Shown here piece by piece: positions 21,155 through 31,425 of a stretch of DNA of 39,202 bases. The DNA comes from Asterionellopsis glacialis (taxonomy: Eukaryota > Bacillariophyta > Plagiogrammaphyceae > Rhaphoneidales > Asterionellopsidaceae). Every line of letters starts with the position of its first letter. Position 1 is the first letter of the stretch. The DNA is taken from assembly GCA_014885115.2 (NCBI GenBank), contig WKLE02001471.1, forward strand, positions 4,164 to 43,365, in the 5' to 3' direction. Position numbers and translations under genes: made by a program. Below the pieces are notes generated by a model. The model made no database searches and had not been told where the DNA came from. It worked only from the letters and a program-made list of their open reading frames with translations.

Positions 21155-21976
21155 AATTTTGCAGTTAGTGTAGCTTAATTCTTGGTATTTTAATGCGGAA
21201 TATGTATGACAAACAAGTCTTCAAAAGACGTTGTGCGGAGTGTGGATCTTTGATGATACAGCAGGGTATGATGCGATATGTGAAGAGATGTGACCGTCGG
21301 CAATGAGTCAACTGGGCGTGTTGTGATGATGCGACGATCGATCAGAATTCTAACAACGCGATTTTCTGATGGACTGTGCTGAAATCTATTGAAATCTCTG
21401 GGTCATAGATGGGTTCTACCGTAGGTCCTAAGTAGAATACAATGAGTTGCTGGTACAGTTATGGTTCAGGTTTCCGCGCGACTTTTCACCGCGTAAGAAG
21501 CTGACTCTTTCATTGGGATCGTTTGCACATGATCAGATATGACGTCAGAACATCGGGCGACTTTGTACGACTGGAATACCCCAAACAGACAAAAAATCTG
21601 TGCTGGGAAACAAACAAACAGACGAACAGACAGTACTTCCAGCCAGGCCAGAATGAGCTTCAAACTAAAAAAAACGAGATTCCTTTATCAAATTCCTTTT
21701 GTAAGATTCCTTTTCTCAAGTTGAAAGTGTTTCCGGGGATTTGTTGTTGTTTGCAACCCGCAACCCGCCAGTTGGAGCCCAAACCTCGTTTGCAACATCG
21801 TGTGATCTTTGATCTAGCTCTGGCTTTATTTCTGTGACAACAGGATTTCAGATTGCACTCCAATCCAAGATCGCATGCAACCAGGAAAAGTGTGAACGAC
21901 AAAGATTCACACCAGAGTGCATCGTTGACAAAGAAAACAAAACTAGTTTGTATTTCGAAAATATAAATATTAAAAA
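21155..21976. promoter_or_regulatory. Divergent promoter between two plastid-protein genes
   Basis: About 820 bases separate the starts of the minus-strand EF-hand-like gene and the plus-strand 716-residue gene. It contains a perfect TGACGTCA palindrome at 21540-21547, the type of element used for CO2/cAMP control in Phaeodactylum. Both products carry plastid presequences. Co-regulation is inferred and untested. Confidence 0.4.
21540..21547. promoter_or_regulatory. CRE-like TGACGTCA
   Basis: A perfect palindrome lying 430 bases before the ATG at 21977 and about 390 bases before the divergent start at 21154. It is bound by bZIP factors in general, and in diatoms the half-sites are CO2-responsive. 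The copy's position between two plastid genes makes it more credible than the isolated copies at 663 and 2382. Confidence 0.35.
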
Positions 21977-24127
21977 ATGAAGATATCTGGTTTTGCATGG
22001 ATGCTGCTTGCGGGGAGACATTTTGATGTGAGCGCCTTTGTAAATCAAAATAATAAAAGTCCATTTGTTACATCAATGCGACCATCATGCTATCAGTCAT
22101 TCACCAGGGCTCTTCCAGGGGCTGATATTGAGCCAGAGGTGGAAGTGGAAGAACCAGTTCCTATGGCAGGTGTACCCGATCCTGGTACAGCAACCATGGC
22201 AGCCAACCGTGGAAAAGTGAACGAGATTGATTTTTGTATAGCTCCAGCAGATGTTTCCCTCTCTCGTGCGTATAGTGCAGCAGCATCTCCCAAACCAGCA
22301 TCAGCTGATATGGAAGAAACGCCCCGCCTAGTTTCTCTGACCAGGTATTTGAATAATGCATCAAACAGGGCAGTCCGCCGTATTCTTTTGGCTCGATCCT
22401 GGCCATCAGCAGAGGCACTCAATATGAGTTTGCGACAGATATTAGCGGCGGAAAAGCAACAACAGCAACAACAACAAGAGTCTGTTTCCAAATCACCAAA
22501 AGAGGATGTCGATTCGTCAGGTGCGAAATGCCCCGTGCCTAGACCAATTCTCAACATTCTCGTCGGAGGTTCACAAGAAAGCAAAGCCGCTACACCGATA
22601 CCTCGTAGCCGAACTGACGAAGAGTACGTTGCTGATCAACTAGAAGCATTTAGAGAAAAGTACGGTGCCAGTCCCGGGTATGTCCCAGCGGAGGCTTACC
22701 TAGAATGTATTCTAAGCTTGGCTACAAGTGGCGAGGAATCACCTCGTGTATCGGAAGTTTTGGATGCAGGAATTTACGACGAATCCTACAGGCGTGTTCT
22801 TGCAGTGCTCCGAAGTGTTGGGACACTCTTTGAAGAAATCCCTGGAAATAGGAAAAAGATTGCTTCAAAACTAGTCAATCAGGATATCTGTCTATCCATG
22901 ATGGATAAAATTTCAATCCAAAAAGGAACACCACAAACTCCATTAATAGATATCACTGCTGCCAAGGTTACTGCTCCAGAATCTGTTCCCAAGGAGACAA
23001 GCGGAGACGCTGATATGGAGACTGCAGCCGAGGCTGAAAGTGAAATGAAGGGTGAAAAAACTTCTAATGAAAAGGAATCGAAATTTAAAATAAACTTTTG
23101 GAAGAGGAAGAAGAAGGCTGATGCGGAAAAGGTGGAAGATGACGTGACGCTAGCTTCATCTACTGAAGCCGAAGAAGAAACGAAGGAAGAAGCAGAAGAA
23201 ATAAGCATTACCCGAGACGATCTTGGTGGCGTTTTACTGAGTGCTGAGGAGCCTAGCATTACCAGGCAACTAAATGTTCTGTCAAATATTGTAGAGCGTG
23301 CTTTATTATTTGGAGGTGATCAAGAACTCCTCGTACTGTCCGAAACTCTCGCTGCAGACAAACCCGCCTTTATCCAGCGATGGTATCCCGGAACTGTCAC
23401 AATAACAGATGAATCTCGTCTTGAAGAAGAAACACGCCCTGGTGTGCAATACTTGAATTCATTGATCCAATTGCTCAGAAATTGTTACAAATCTGGAGCA
23501 GTCACAACTTTGGAACCACCTCTGCCTCTTATTCAAAGCTATCAGAACGCTTATGATCGCCTCATGGCCACTTTAGTAGAGCTTGGGAGCGGATATGTCA
23601 AACTGATGGGTAGCACAGACAAAATGCCTACTCCGAGAAACGCACAGGAAGAACTTGGGCGATTTGCGGTTTGGGAGTCATCCTTCAGAAAGGGTACACC
23701 TGACGTTTCTTCGTACCCAGAGGAATTGGAAGGTGCTTGGAAAGTTCAGGATGAAATCGGTGGTGAGACTATTGGTAGTTCCACGGTCGTGTTCAAACCC
23801 AATGGTGATGTAGAGGTTGCTCCGCCGCTTCGAGGCCTTAGATGGAGGCTTGACCCCGGGCCAACCCACTTGGATACGTGCACATTCCAGGTAGCTAATG
23901 AAGATGGTACTATCCTGCAGTACAGGGGCTTCACGGATCGAGGTGCAAGACTCGAATCACGTTTTTCGAAAAGACCAATTCGAGTTCGTGGGTCAGTAAT
24001 GTTTCAGATGCGTGATGGTGAGGCAGTTTTAATGGGCGAAGATTACTGGAAAGATATGCTCCCCGTGAACTACAAGACGGGCACAACCAAGTTTGTCATG
24101 ACTAAGGAAGGAAAAGTAGAGCAATAA
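21977..24127 (+). CDS. Plastid-targeted 716-residue protein, PAP/fibrillin-like C-terminus, unknown function
   Basis: One exon. A short hydrophobic N-terminus (FAWMLLAG) is followed by VSAF|VNQ, a plastid import motif. Residues about 160-168 form a Gln run coded by CAA/CAG repeats. A helical region lies at about 215-300. A Glu/Lys-rich charged stretch spans about 345-415. The C-terminal part (about 580-716) is Trp- and Gly-rich (GAWKVQDEIGG, GLRWRLDPGP, TFQVANEDG, GFTDRGARLESRFSKRP) and resembles a beta-barrel lipocalin or plastid-lipid-associated (PAP/fibrillin) fold, though I cannot confirm that by alignment. No catalytic motif is seen. A role in plastid lipid or membrane organisation is a guess. 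Confidence 0.7.
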   Translation: MKISGFAWMLLAGRHFDVSAFVNQNNKSPFVTSMRPSCYQSFTRALPGADIEPEVEVEEPVPMAGVPDPGTATMAANRGKVNEIDFCIAPADVSLSRAYSAAASPKPASADMEETPRLVSLTRYLNNASNRAVRRILLARSWPSAEALNMSLRQILAAEKQQQQQQQESVSKSPKEDVDSSGAKCPVPRPILNILVGGSQESKAATPIPRSRTDEEYVADQLEAFREKYGASPGYVPAEAYLECILSLATSGEESPRVSEVLDAGIYDESYRRVLAVLRSVGTLFEEIPGNRKKIASKLVNQDICLSMMDKISIQKGTPQTPLIDITAAKVTAPESVPKETSGDADMETAAEAESEMKGEKTSNEKESKFKINFWKRKKKADAEKVEDDVTLASSTEAEEETKEEAEEISITRDDLGGVLLSAEEPSITRQLNVLSNIVERALLFGGDQELLVLSETLAADKPAFIQRWYPGTVTITDESRLEEETRPGVQYLNSLIQLLRNCYKSGAVTTLEPPLPLIQSYQNAYDRLMATLVELGSGYVKLMGSTDKMPTPRNAQEELGRFAVWESSFRKGTPDVSSYPEELEGAWKVQDEIGGETIGSSTVVFKPNGDVEVAPPLRGLRWRLDPGPTHLDTCTFQVANEDGTILQYRGFTDRGARLESRFSKRPIRVRGSVMFQMRDGEAVLMGEDYWKDMLPVNYKTGTTKFVMTKEGKVEQ

Positions 24128-24361
24128 CGAAACGGTCACATTTATATTTCCCACAAGATATATTGCTACCATATCTTATAGCTCAACTTCGTTCTGATGC
24201 AGTTGTTTCTCTAGATTCTTGTGCAGCGAGCAAGTATGGACTTCGAGTCATCTTTTAAAAAATACATCCAATGAAATTAGAACACTTCGGAGAAAATTTT
24301 GAATTAACATTTAATCCTCTAAAACTACACTCTTCGGTTGCCTGTCTGTTTTTCAATGTAA

Positions 24362-26744
24362 CTACTGGCCATCGGATTTTTCCATGGCGTAACCAAAGCT
24401 TTCGACCTTGATGAGTCGACTGCTTTTACCACTTAACTTCATCTTCCGCGGCTTTACAATTGCAAGCACATCCCCGTCTTTGCCATCTCGAGACATTGGA
24501 GGGATGATATGAGGTACTGCATCGATATCTTCTTGTACCAAAATTTGTTCAGGGCCTTCTGAATCACCTTCGCCGTACAAGCTGAGATAACTTCCAGCCA
24601 CCTCGGTGGGCTTAGGATATTCTTTCACTGCTTCAGTCAATACCTTAAATTCAGATACACTTTTTACAGGAACGAGACTGTGGTGTGTATGCTTATTAAC
24701 TAATATGGTTTCTTCTGGGTCCATGAGATCTTGCAACTCAAGCAAGGTCTTCTCAAGTGAGGCGACATATCGTTGAGTCTGCCGATGCTTGCTAGAAACC
24801 GAATACTGCAACCCGTGGTCCTTTATGATATATCCAATTCCAAAACCATCTTGGACAACCGGACCAAAGCCAAATAGACGCAAGGATGGATTTCCGCAGT
24901 TAGACGTCGAGAGGACAGTGTAATTCAACATCTTCCAGGCCTCCGAGTGAAAGAAAGAAGGAAGAGGAATGTCATTTTTTTCAGCAATACACTGGAGAGC
25001 AAAGAGATGACGGTCTGCTCCCTTCCCATTCGCAGCTTCCTTCACTAGACGAGAATGCTCAACGGTGGCCTTTTTAAGAGCTTCCATTTTATCTTCCTTA
25101 GTTGTATAGTTACTGTTCCACACGCGACAAAATTCAGCAGCCTCAGATGTCATTGTTCGCATAGCTTCAGTCCTCCCATGGTAAAAGCTCTTTGTCATTA
25201 CTGGTTCGTATGTGCAGACAGCCTTCCCATAAAGGTTGTAATATGCTAGCACCATTGACATCTGGACAAACGAGTCGGGGCTAAAACGTCAATAAAAGAT
25301 AAGAATATAAGAATGAGTATCATTGCCACTGAAAAAAAGATTCTTCTTCTGCTGTTTAAACCCTTTCTTACCTCAACTTATTTGCGGTAATCAGCTTTTT
25401 ACCGTATGACTTAAATTCTAAGACCACATTTTCGCAAGAAACAATTTGATCACCCAATGCGGCTTCCGCAAAACGAATTCGATCAATTACATTCTTCGGC
25501 AAATCAAACAAGAGCTTCTTTGGACAGACATCAAGTAGCGGCTTACCAGATGCATCGAGCGTTACGTTTGCACGCTTGATCTCTGCATCGATTACATTCG
25601 GTAAACGACCTGCACCGTAAATAAGCTTTGTAATAGATTGTGCAAATGCAACAACTGTTTCCGAAAAGATGTCGGATACAAAGCGTAAAGCGGTGTGACC
25701 ATCAATGGCGGAGTGCTCAAAGTTGACGCCCGTAGTTCCGTCAGCCATACAAATTAATTGAAGTTTGTCGTACCAGCGATTGCAGCATGTTCCAGCTTGA
25801 TAGAATTCTAAATTGCCCTTCTCCTTCAGCTTGTAAGTTCCATGGAGCATATTTGAGGCGGTCTCATTCGCATCTTGGGGAGTGTAGTCATCCAAAACCA
25901 GCACAAAAAGAGCAGAATCAATGATGTGCAAAGATTCAGCATTGTTTTCAGATGAAGCGACCATATTCGAACGGATCTGGGCCCATTCTTTACGTGGAAG
26001 ACTTGTTAAAACACCCAAGGATGTCTTCTCGGCGTCTTCCTGAGTAACGGAAGCCGAACTTTGCTGAATGGCTTGTAATATATGTATGATATCGTTTTCA
26101 TCAACTGCAACAAGACCTTCTTCCCAGAGTGCCTGAAAGTAATACACTTGGTTCCGACACATCACAGCGACATGGGTACTCTCTGGGTAAAGATTGACAG
26201 TGTCGCGAGAATGCAGTTCTGGATATCGGCAACTACCAAAAAGAGACCTGAATTGGTCCATATCGAGTGTTTTACCCCGAAAGATGTCAGGTTTAAGAGT
26301 TTCGTGTTTAAGTAAAGATGCTAACTTCACAGCTGCAAAGGTTAGAGAAGCAGCGCGACGAATTTGATCCTTGGCAATCTTTGGGTCCGGGCCTTCTTCT
26401 AGTACAAAGAAAGGGTTTAGATTCAACACCACCGATGAATCAGGTGCAAGATACGATTCGTTCCAAAATTCTTCGATGTATGATCCAATCTCCCCCGATT
26501 GGCGACCTTCTTCGTCATACTTTTCAAGCAATGCCTGGAGTTTCGGCCCGTCATTCTCTAGGAAGTCTTTCACGACTTCCTTGGTGGCTTCCCGCTGTTC
26601 AGGGGTTTGGATGGCTTCGACGCACTTTGGAAACTTCTCGAGTGTCTCCTCAAGCGTTGGAATGGGAAGACGAGGCAGCGTTGCCTGTGAAGCGAATGTG
26701 TTGCTCATAGAGCGCTTTAAACCCTCGCCTGCATCAGGAGTCAT
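24362..26744 (-). CDS. Carnitine/choline O-acyltransferase family enzyme
   Basis: Two exons: 26744-25372 and 25280-24362. They are joined across a 91-bp GTAAGA...TTAG intron in phase 2, which rebuilds the family motif S-PDSFVQM, giving 763 residues. The enzyme moves acyl groups between CoA and carnitine. Signatures: the N-terminal LPRLPIPTLEETLEKF; catalytic His in EHSAIDGH (about 341-348); TYEPVMTKSFYHGRTEAMR after the splice; and a C-terminal STSNCGNPSLRLFGFGPVVQDGFGIGY. The length is above the usual 600-650, with a C-terminal extension of about 100 residues after the catalytic domain. No N-terminal hydrophobic targeting segment or C-terminal SKL is seen, so mitochondrial, peroxisomal and cytosolic sites are all possible. 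Acyl chain length preference is not readable. Confidence 0.9.
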
Positions 26745-27544
26745 GGTGAAGACGTCTCGTTTGGGTCGGTGTCTAACTTTGTTAGTTGGTTTGTTGCTGT
26801 TGTTCTGTGTTCCTCAGATTTTTTTTGTCACAATTCAGACAGCGCCAGGAAGAGCTGTCAGATGCGTTTAGAACTGAGATCGTGCTAATAATTTCGAAAT
26901 TGTCTCAGCGAATGAGAACTCCAATTGCGGTAATTCGAAGACTGTAGAAACCTACGTAGACTCCGACCAGGACGAACACATTTTTTTGTATCTTTTTTAA
27001 ATACTCATACGGCAAGTATGAATATGAAATAGTTTTGAAGTTCTGCTCTCAACCACATTGGCAATAATCGTGCTTAGACCATCCATGCTCATCTCCAAAA
27101 CCGAAGCCCGGAACGAATGGTTCGTGTTTGCCTACAATCTTTATTCCATGAAGCGCGGCCCGGTGCAAACCAATTTTCGACTGCCTGGGAGTGCAATATT
27201 TTGTTGCACCCAAGCATTTCAGATGCGATTTCAACGTTGTGTGAAAGAATAGAAGAGGGCGTCGAATATACAAGCATAATTTTAAGAAAATGTTAATATT
27301 CTTTATCTTGATATGAACAAAAAGGCTGGACTTGAAACCAGTCTCTCGCTTCAATTTATGTATATTGATAACGTTGTTCCTCTGCTCTAGAAGTTAAAGG
27401 AAAAAAACAAGCCAAATGATAAAATTAAAATGTTGATATGTATTATATTGTTATATGTATTTCCCACAAGTATTGTTCTTGCACATGATCTTGAATCTAC
27501 CACTGTGAAAAACAAAAACTTTCTAAATTACAACTGGCTCAAGC
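26745..27544. other. Intergenic with one doubtful small ORF
   Basis: The spacer lies between the start of the acyltransferase and the stop of the heat shock factor gene. It is AT-rich near both ends. A minus-strand frame of 101 codons at 27049-27354 ends in a Gly/His/Cys-bearing stretch (GFGFGDEHGWSKHDYCQCG) that looks more protein-like than its neighbours, but no family is recognised. A hairpin with one bulged base lies at 27186-27212. Confidence 0.4.
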
Positions 27545-28935
27545 CTAAGCAGTTCTTGGCATAACAATATTCGTCAAGGGTAAGTCTTCAAGACGGATAG
27601 ATTGTGTTCTTGTTACAGCCTTTGGGGAAGTTTTGGTTAGTCCCTTTGCGAGCGTATTCCAGTGAATTCCTCTTAGATCAACTGTTGAAGATGGCACAGG
27701 CCTCGACGTTGGTAGGGAAGAGAGTATGGAAGATTCGCGGCTAAGACCAATTGTGGCTAATCTTTCCCGGACACGACGTGAGATTTCGATTTCCATCAGT
27801 GTGTGCAAGGAGTTTCCTGGAATCATGGTCCGAGAATCGCTTGTGGCAGCAGCCAGAGCTGCAGCACGGAGAATTGTACCGCTATTGCTTGTACCTGCCA
27901 AAGCTGCTGTTGTAGCAGCAGAGTTGTTATGTTGAGCAGCACGGGCGGCAGAAACAGCAGCGGCACGAATGATTGAAGCTTCATTATGGCTGTTTGATAA
28001 GGAAGCGGAAGCGGGCAACTGTTTTGTAATGTCTGTTAGAGAGGCCAACTGCCTCTCGCGTTGACGGACTCTCCTTTCGAGAGCATCACTGAAGTTGGAA
28101 GTCTTTGTACTGGAATTGTTACTATTTTGCTGCTTCTTCGCGGCAGCTATAGCTGAAATGCGCATTTCTAGTTCACGAATTTCATCTACAGTAGCGCGAC
28201 GTTTGAAAGGACGAGTGGCAAGGGAAACTGGAGCTTCTTCCTTGCGCTTTCTAACACGGTCGATCTTGGCAGTAGCTCTTGCTGGCTTGGGCTGCTGCTG
28301 AGTTTCGGTCTCAACAACCTTTTTCTTCGGAATAATGGGACCAGCAGGCTTCATGTTCATCTGTGACATTGGTTTGGATTCAACCATAAGTTCAAGTAGG
28401 TCAAAACGATTCTTCTGGAAGTTCTCATGGCAGAAGACTTCGTTGGATCCAAACCAACTAGAGGCATTGGACTCTTCGGAACACTCTGGACGTTGGCGGT
28501 CAAACCCCCAACGGTGAAGTTTTCGCTTGAAGCTTGAGTACTTGGCCTGTTTGAAGTGAACCGGAAGAACTTTGGTTGTAAAGACACTGGGTAGCAAGAT
28601 CCTGAATGTCTTGCCGTCAGGAAGCCAAGTAATCATATCAGCGTATTCCTTCCGTGTGATAACAAACATGAGCTATAACATGCAATAGCAAATAAAGATG
28701 AAATTGAGTCCCATGTCGAAAAAACAACTTGAGAGTTTCAACTTTCGGCGATTATAATCGAACTTACTTTGTAAGGGAATGGAATCGCCTTCTTGCGGCC
28801 ACTCTTTGTCCACTTTTCGGGGATCTCAAATGGCTCATCTTCTTTGGGGAGCATTGTTGTCAAGGGATCTGTCATGTTTGTTGATGTGGCTTCGATTGTC
28901 GTAGTGCGTCGAAACGAAGGGGATGTTTCTGTCAC
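27545..28935 (-). CDS. Heat shock factor-type transcription factor
   Basis: Two exons: 28935-28768 and 28672-27545, joined across a 95-bp GTAAGT...ATAG intron in phase 0 (FPYK|LMFVITR), giving 431 residues. The HSF DNA-binding domain covers about residues 45-145, with ITWLPDGKTFRILLP and the recognition-helix segment HFKQAKYSSFKRKLHRWGF followed by the FFHENF-like CHENFQKNR strand. The intron lies inside the domain. After it come basic stretches (KIDRVRKRKEE, a likely nuclear signal), an ELEMRISAIAAAKKQQN helix and an Ala/Ser/Asn-rich tail. No clear long HR-A/B coiled coil for trimerisation is seen. HSF genes are strongly expanded in diatoms, so the target may not be heat stress. Confidence 0.9.
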
Positions 28936-31425
28936 TGTTTCTGATGTTATGCGAACAAAGTGGTGGTCAAATCAATTCTCCCTTTTTTGCACACAGAAAT
29001 CCAACAGAAAATTATGACCGCCTACGTTCTTTCTGGTATGGACAGTACGGTATCAAAGAAGAATGACTTTTTCTTTCTGATCGGTACTTGATTTCTTGCT
29101 GACGAGTATCACAAACAAGACCTCCTTGGGCGTCTTGGGTAATACCAATAGTTAAGACAACCAGAAGGTAGAGAAAGAAACTTTTGTTTTCAAGTCCCGT
29201 GCAATATTACGCTGTAAGGAATTTATTATAGCCTCAACATATATGCCCTGTGTCGTACCAGATAGTCTGCGGCGTCATCGAACCCCTACAGCTAGTAGAA
29301 ACGGTACCGGGATACCTCGGAAACATGGATCTTAACGGGGGGGAAAGTGGCTTTCCTACGTGGGGACTAGTATTCCACAACTGTAAGATACACACGGTAC
29401 TCAGAAGTATGAATTATACCAGTCTTTACAGGTCAACTATGTTAATTAATCTTGTGTACCACGGAACATATTTCACCATATTTAAAGAAGTCATACTTGT
29501 TCAAAGCGTACACCGAATCAGATGAATGACCTTCTCAGAAATACAAAAAGTTTTTTGACTACCACACTGAACAGAAACAATCTGAAGCAAAAGATATTGA
29601 TTTCTTCCTTTCATATCAGATTTGTTACAGTTTTTTAATTGGATAAAATAATAGGATGCCAAGACTACGATTGTGAAATATTTTTTTACTATGGTACAAA
29701 GTATTAATCGGTAATTTAGCTGGTACCTGGTACAGGAAAAGGCCTACCAGGTACAGTACCACGTACGTCCTACCAACCAAGTAGATATACTGTACAACGT
29801 TAAACGATAATGAATACTGCGAAGTTTATTATAAAGGAATTTTTACCTGATAATTACTAACTATACTGTGAATCAAGTTACTGGCAAATATTACTGTTGA
29901 TGTACAAGGGGTCACTGTAATTCGATACAGCCTGATCGGGATCCAATTTACTGAATTTAAATAACTCTGTCAGCACGTGTTCCAGTCGAGTACCAGTACC
30001 TGGTAAAGCTCACTACTACTACTGGCACTGGTAGTCCTTTTGATACCTGGTACTGAGATAAGCCTATGAATAAATAATATAATATTAAACCCAGCTTCTC
30101 TCAAATAATACTGCATGCATATTAGCATACTTCATTATTAGTTTATAAATTTTTTTTATTTCAACCTTTATCCTATTTATTCATTTATTTGTGTTATTTG
30201 GTGTAGAAGTAACGTACCATGTGCTAAAAAAATAATGTGAACTGTAAAACAGCTTTGGCTCAGAATTGTCATGTAGAATGTATTAATAACATTAATTTTA
30301 TTATGTTGGAAATGTGTTAGGCACATTATCCGTCATCTCTTGGCGGGGAGCACATGAATGGGGCGTAATAATTCTCCTCAAGAAATATGCCCAATGTTTA
30401 CCGATAATTTTTTAACTCAATGCTTTAAGTTGTACCTTGTACGTACCAGTTGCGTACTGACACATCTTAGTATCATCTGTCATCAGGTACGATACATATA
30501 GCCTAAAACTCTTTCCCTCCTCTAGAGACCTATTCTGTTTTGCTCTCTTTCAGGAAACAAGCGATGATGGATGATGGTAATAATTTTAGATTATCTTCAA
30601 AAAGAAGGTGCTATATTTTTCCCTCGTGACGCGTCTTTAGTCGTGAACGTAGTTTTTATTCTTTTTTGACTTTCACACTGATGCGCAATAATAGCAAGAT
30701 TTTTAAATTATTCATCAACTTTAGTCACGTAAGATACAACATCTTCTGTAAAAATTTTCATCTCAGAATTTCTTTAACATTGTTTGATTGATGTTTTTAA
30801 TGTTGTGTAGGGTTGTATCCTAGAATCAAATGCAATGCTAATGATAAGATGATGCTTCAGGCTTTCTTTTATGTTTTAAATAATCAGCACCATGTCCAGA
30901 TGGTTTCTATCTTCATCACATCAGATGCTCTGGATAGTCTAACTTGGTAACCCCGTTTTTACCACGTTTTATTTGACATTTTGTTTTCAAAACAACTAAA
31001 GTGGTGCTCTAGAAACAAACTAATTTATTACTTCCCACACCACAGCCAAGGTCCCATTCCAAGTGCACCTCTGCATCCATCGTGGAGTACTGTAGGCCAG
31101 AGGACCTCTAAAAACTTCAATCGATCCTTCACCTGTTACTTTCCTAAAAACTAACCATATTCCTCTGTATGGTGAAGATTTGCTGTTCGCTAAGCTTTTC
31201 TGCTCTCCAAAACTTCTTAGAGTTCTCTTTCAAAGCTCCACGTCAGTTCTGTTCTCTTTACTGTAAAGTATCTCGCACTGTAAATTAGATAAATAGGGTT
31301 AAAAATATCCTTTTTGTTTCATTGAGCACACTATTTTTCATGCGAGGATCACGCACGTGAAGAATTCTGGAAAAAAATTATCAAAATCACTGACCGACTG
31401 CAGATATGTAAATAGGACTACATGA
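28936..31425. other. 2.5-kb AT-rich gene-free spacer
   Basis: The spacer lies between the divergent starts of the heat shock factor and HAD genes. No frame of protein character is seen; a 91-codon frame at 29250-29525 lacks family features. It holds a cluster of GTACCTGGTAC-type motifs (29722-29760, 29996-30006, 30043-30054, and a variant near 30432). Most of the rest is A/T tracts. It may include promoters at both ends and an old non-coding repeat in between. Confidence 0.5.
29722..29760. repeat. Paired GTACCTGGTAC / ACCAGGTAC motifs, inverted
   Basis: GGTACCTGGTACAGG is followed after a 6-base gap (AAAAGG overlapping the arm) by CCTACCAGGTACAGTACC. The two halves pair into a near-perfect hairpin with two missing bases. 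It is the densest copy of a motif that recurs in most gene-free stretches of the window. Confidence 0.65.

Noticed and set aside
27180..27235. Possible spliceosomal snRNA
   Set aside because: TCGACTGC followed by a T-rich run recalled the Sm-site region of U1, but the U1 5' end and other stems are absent nearby.
29250..29525. 91-codon plus-strand frame
   Set aside because: It lies in a gene-free AT-rich spacer and has no motif or codon character like the neighbouring genes.
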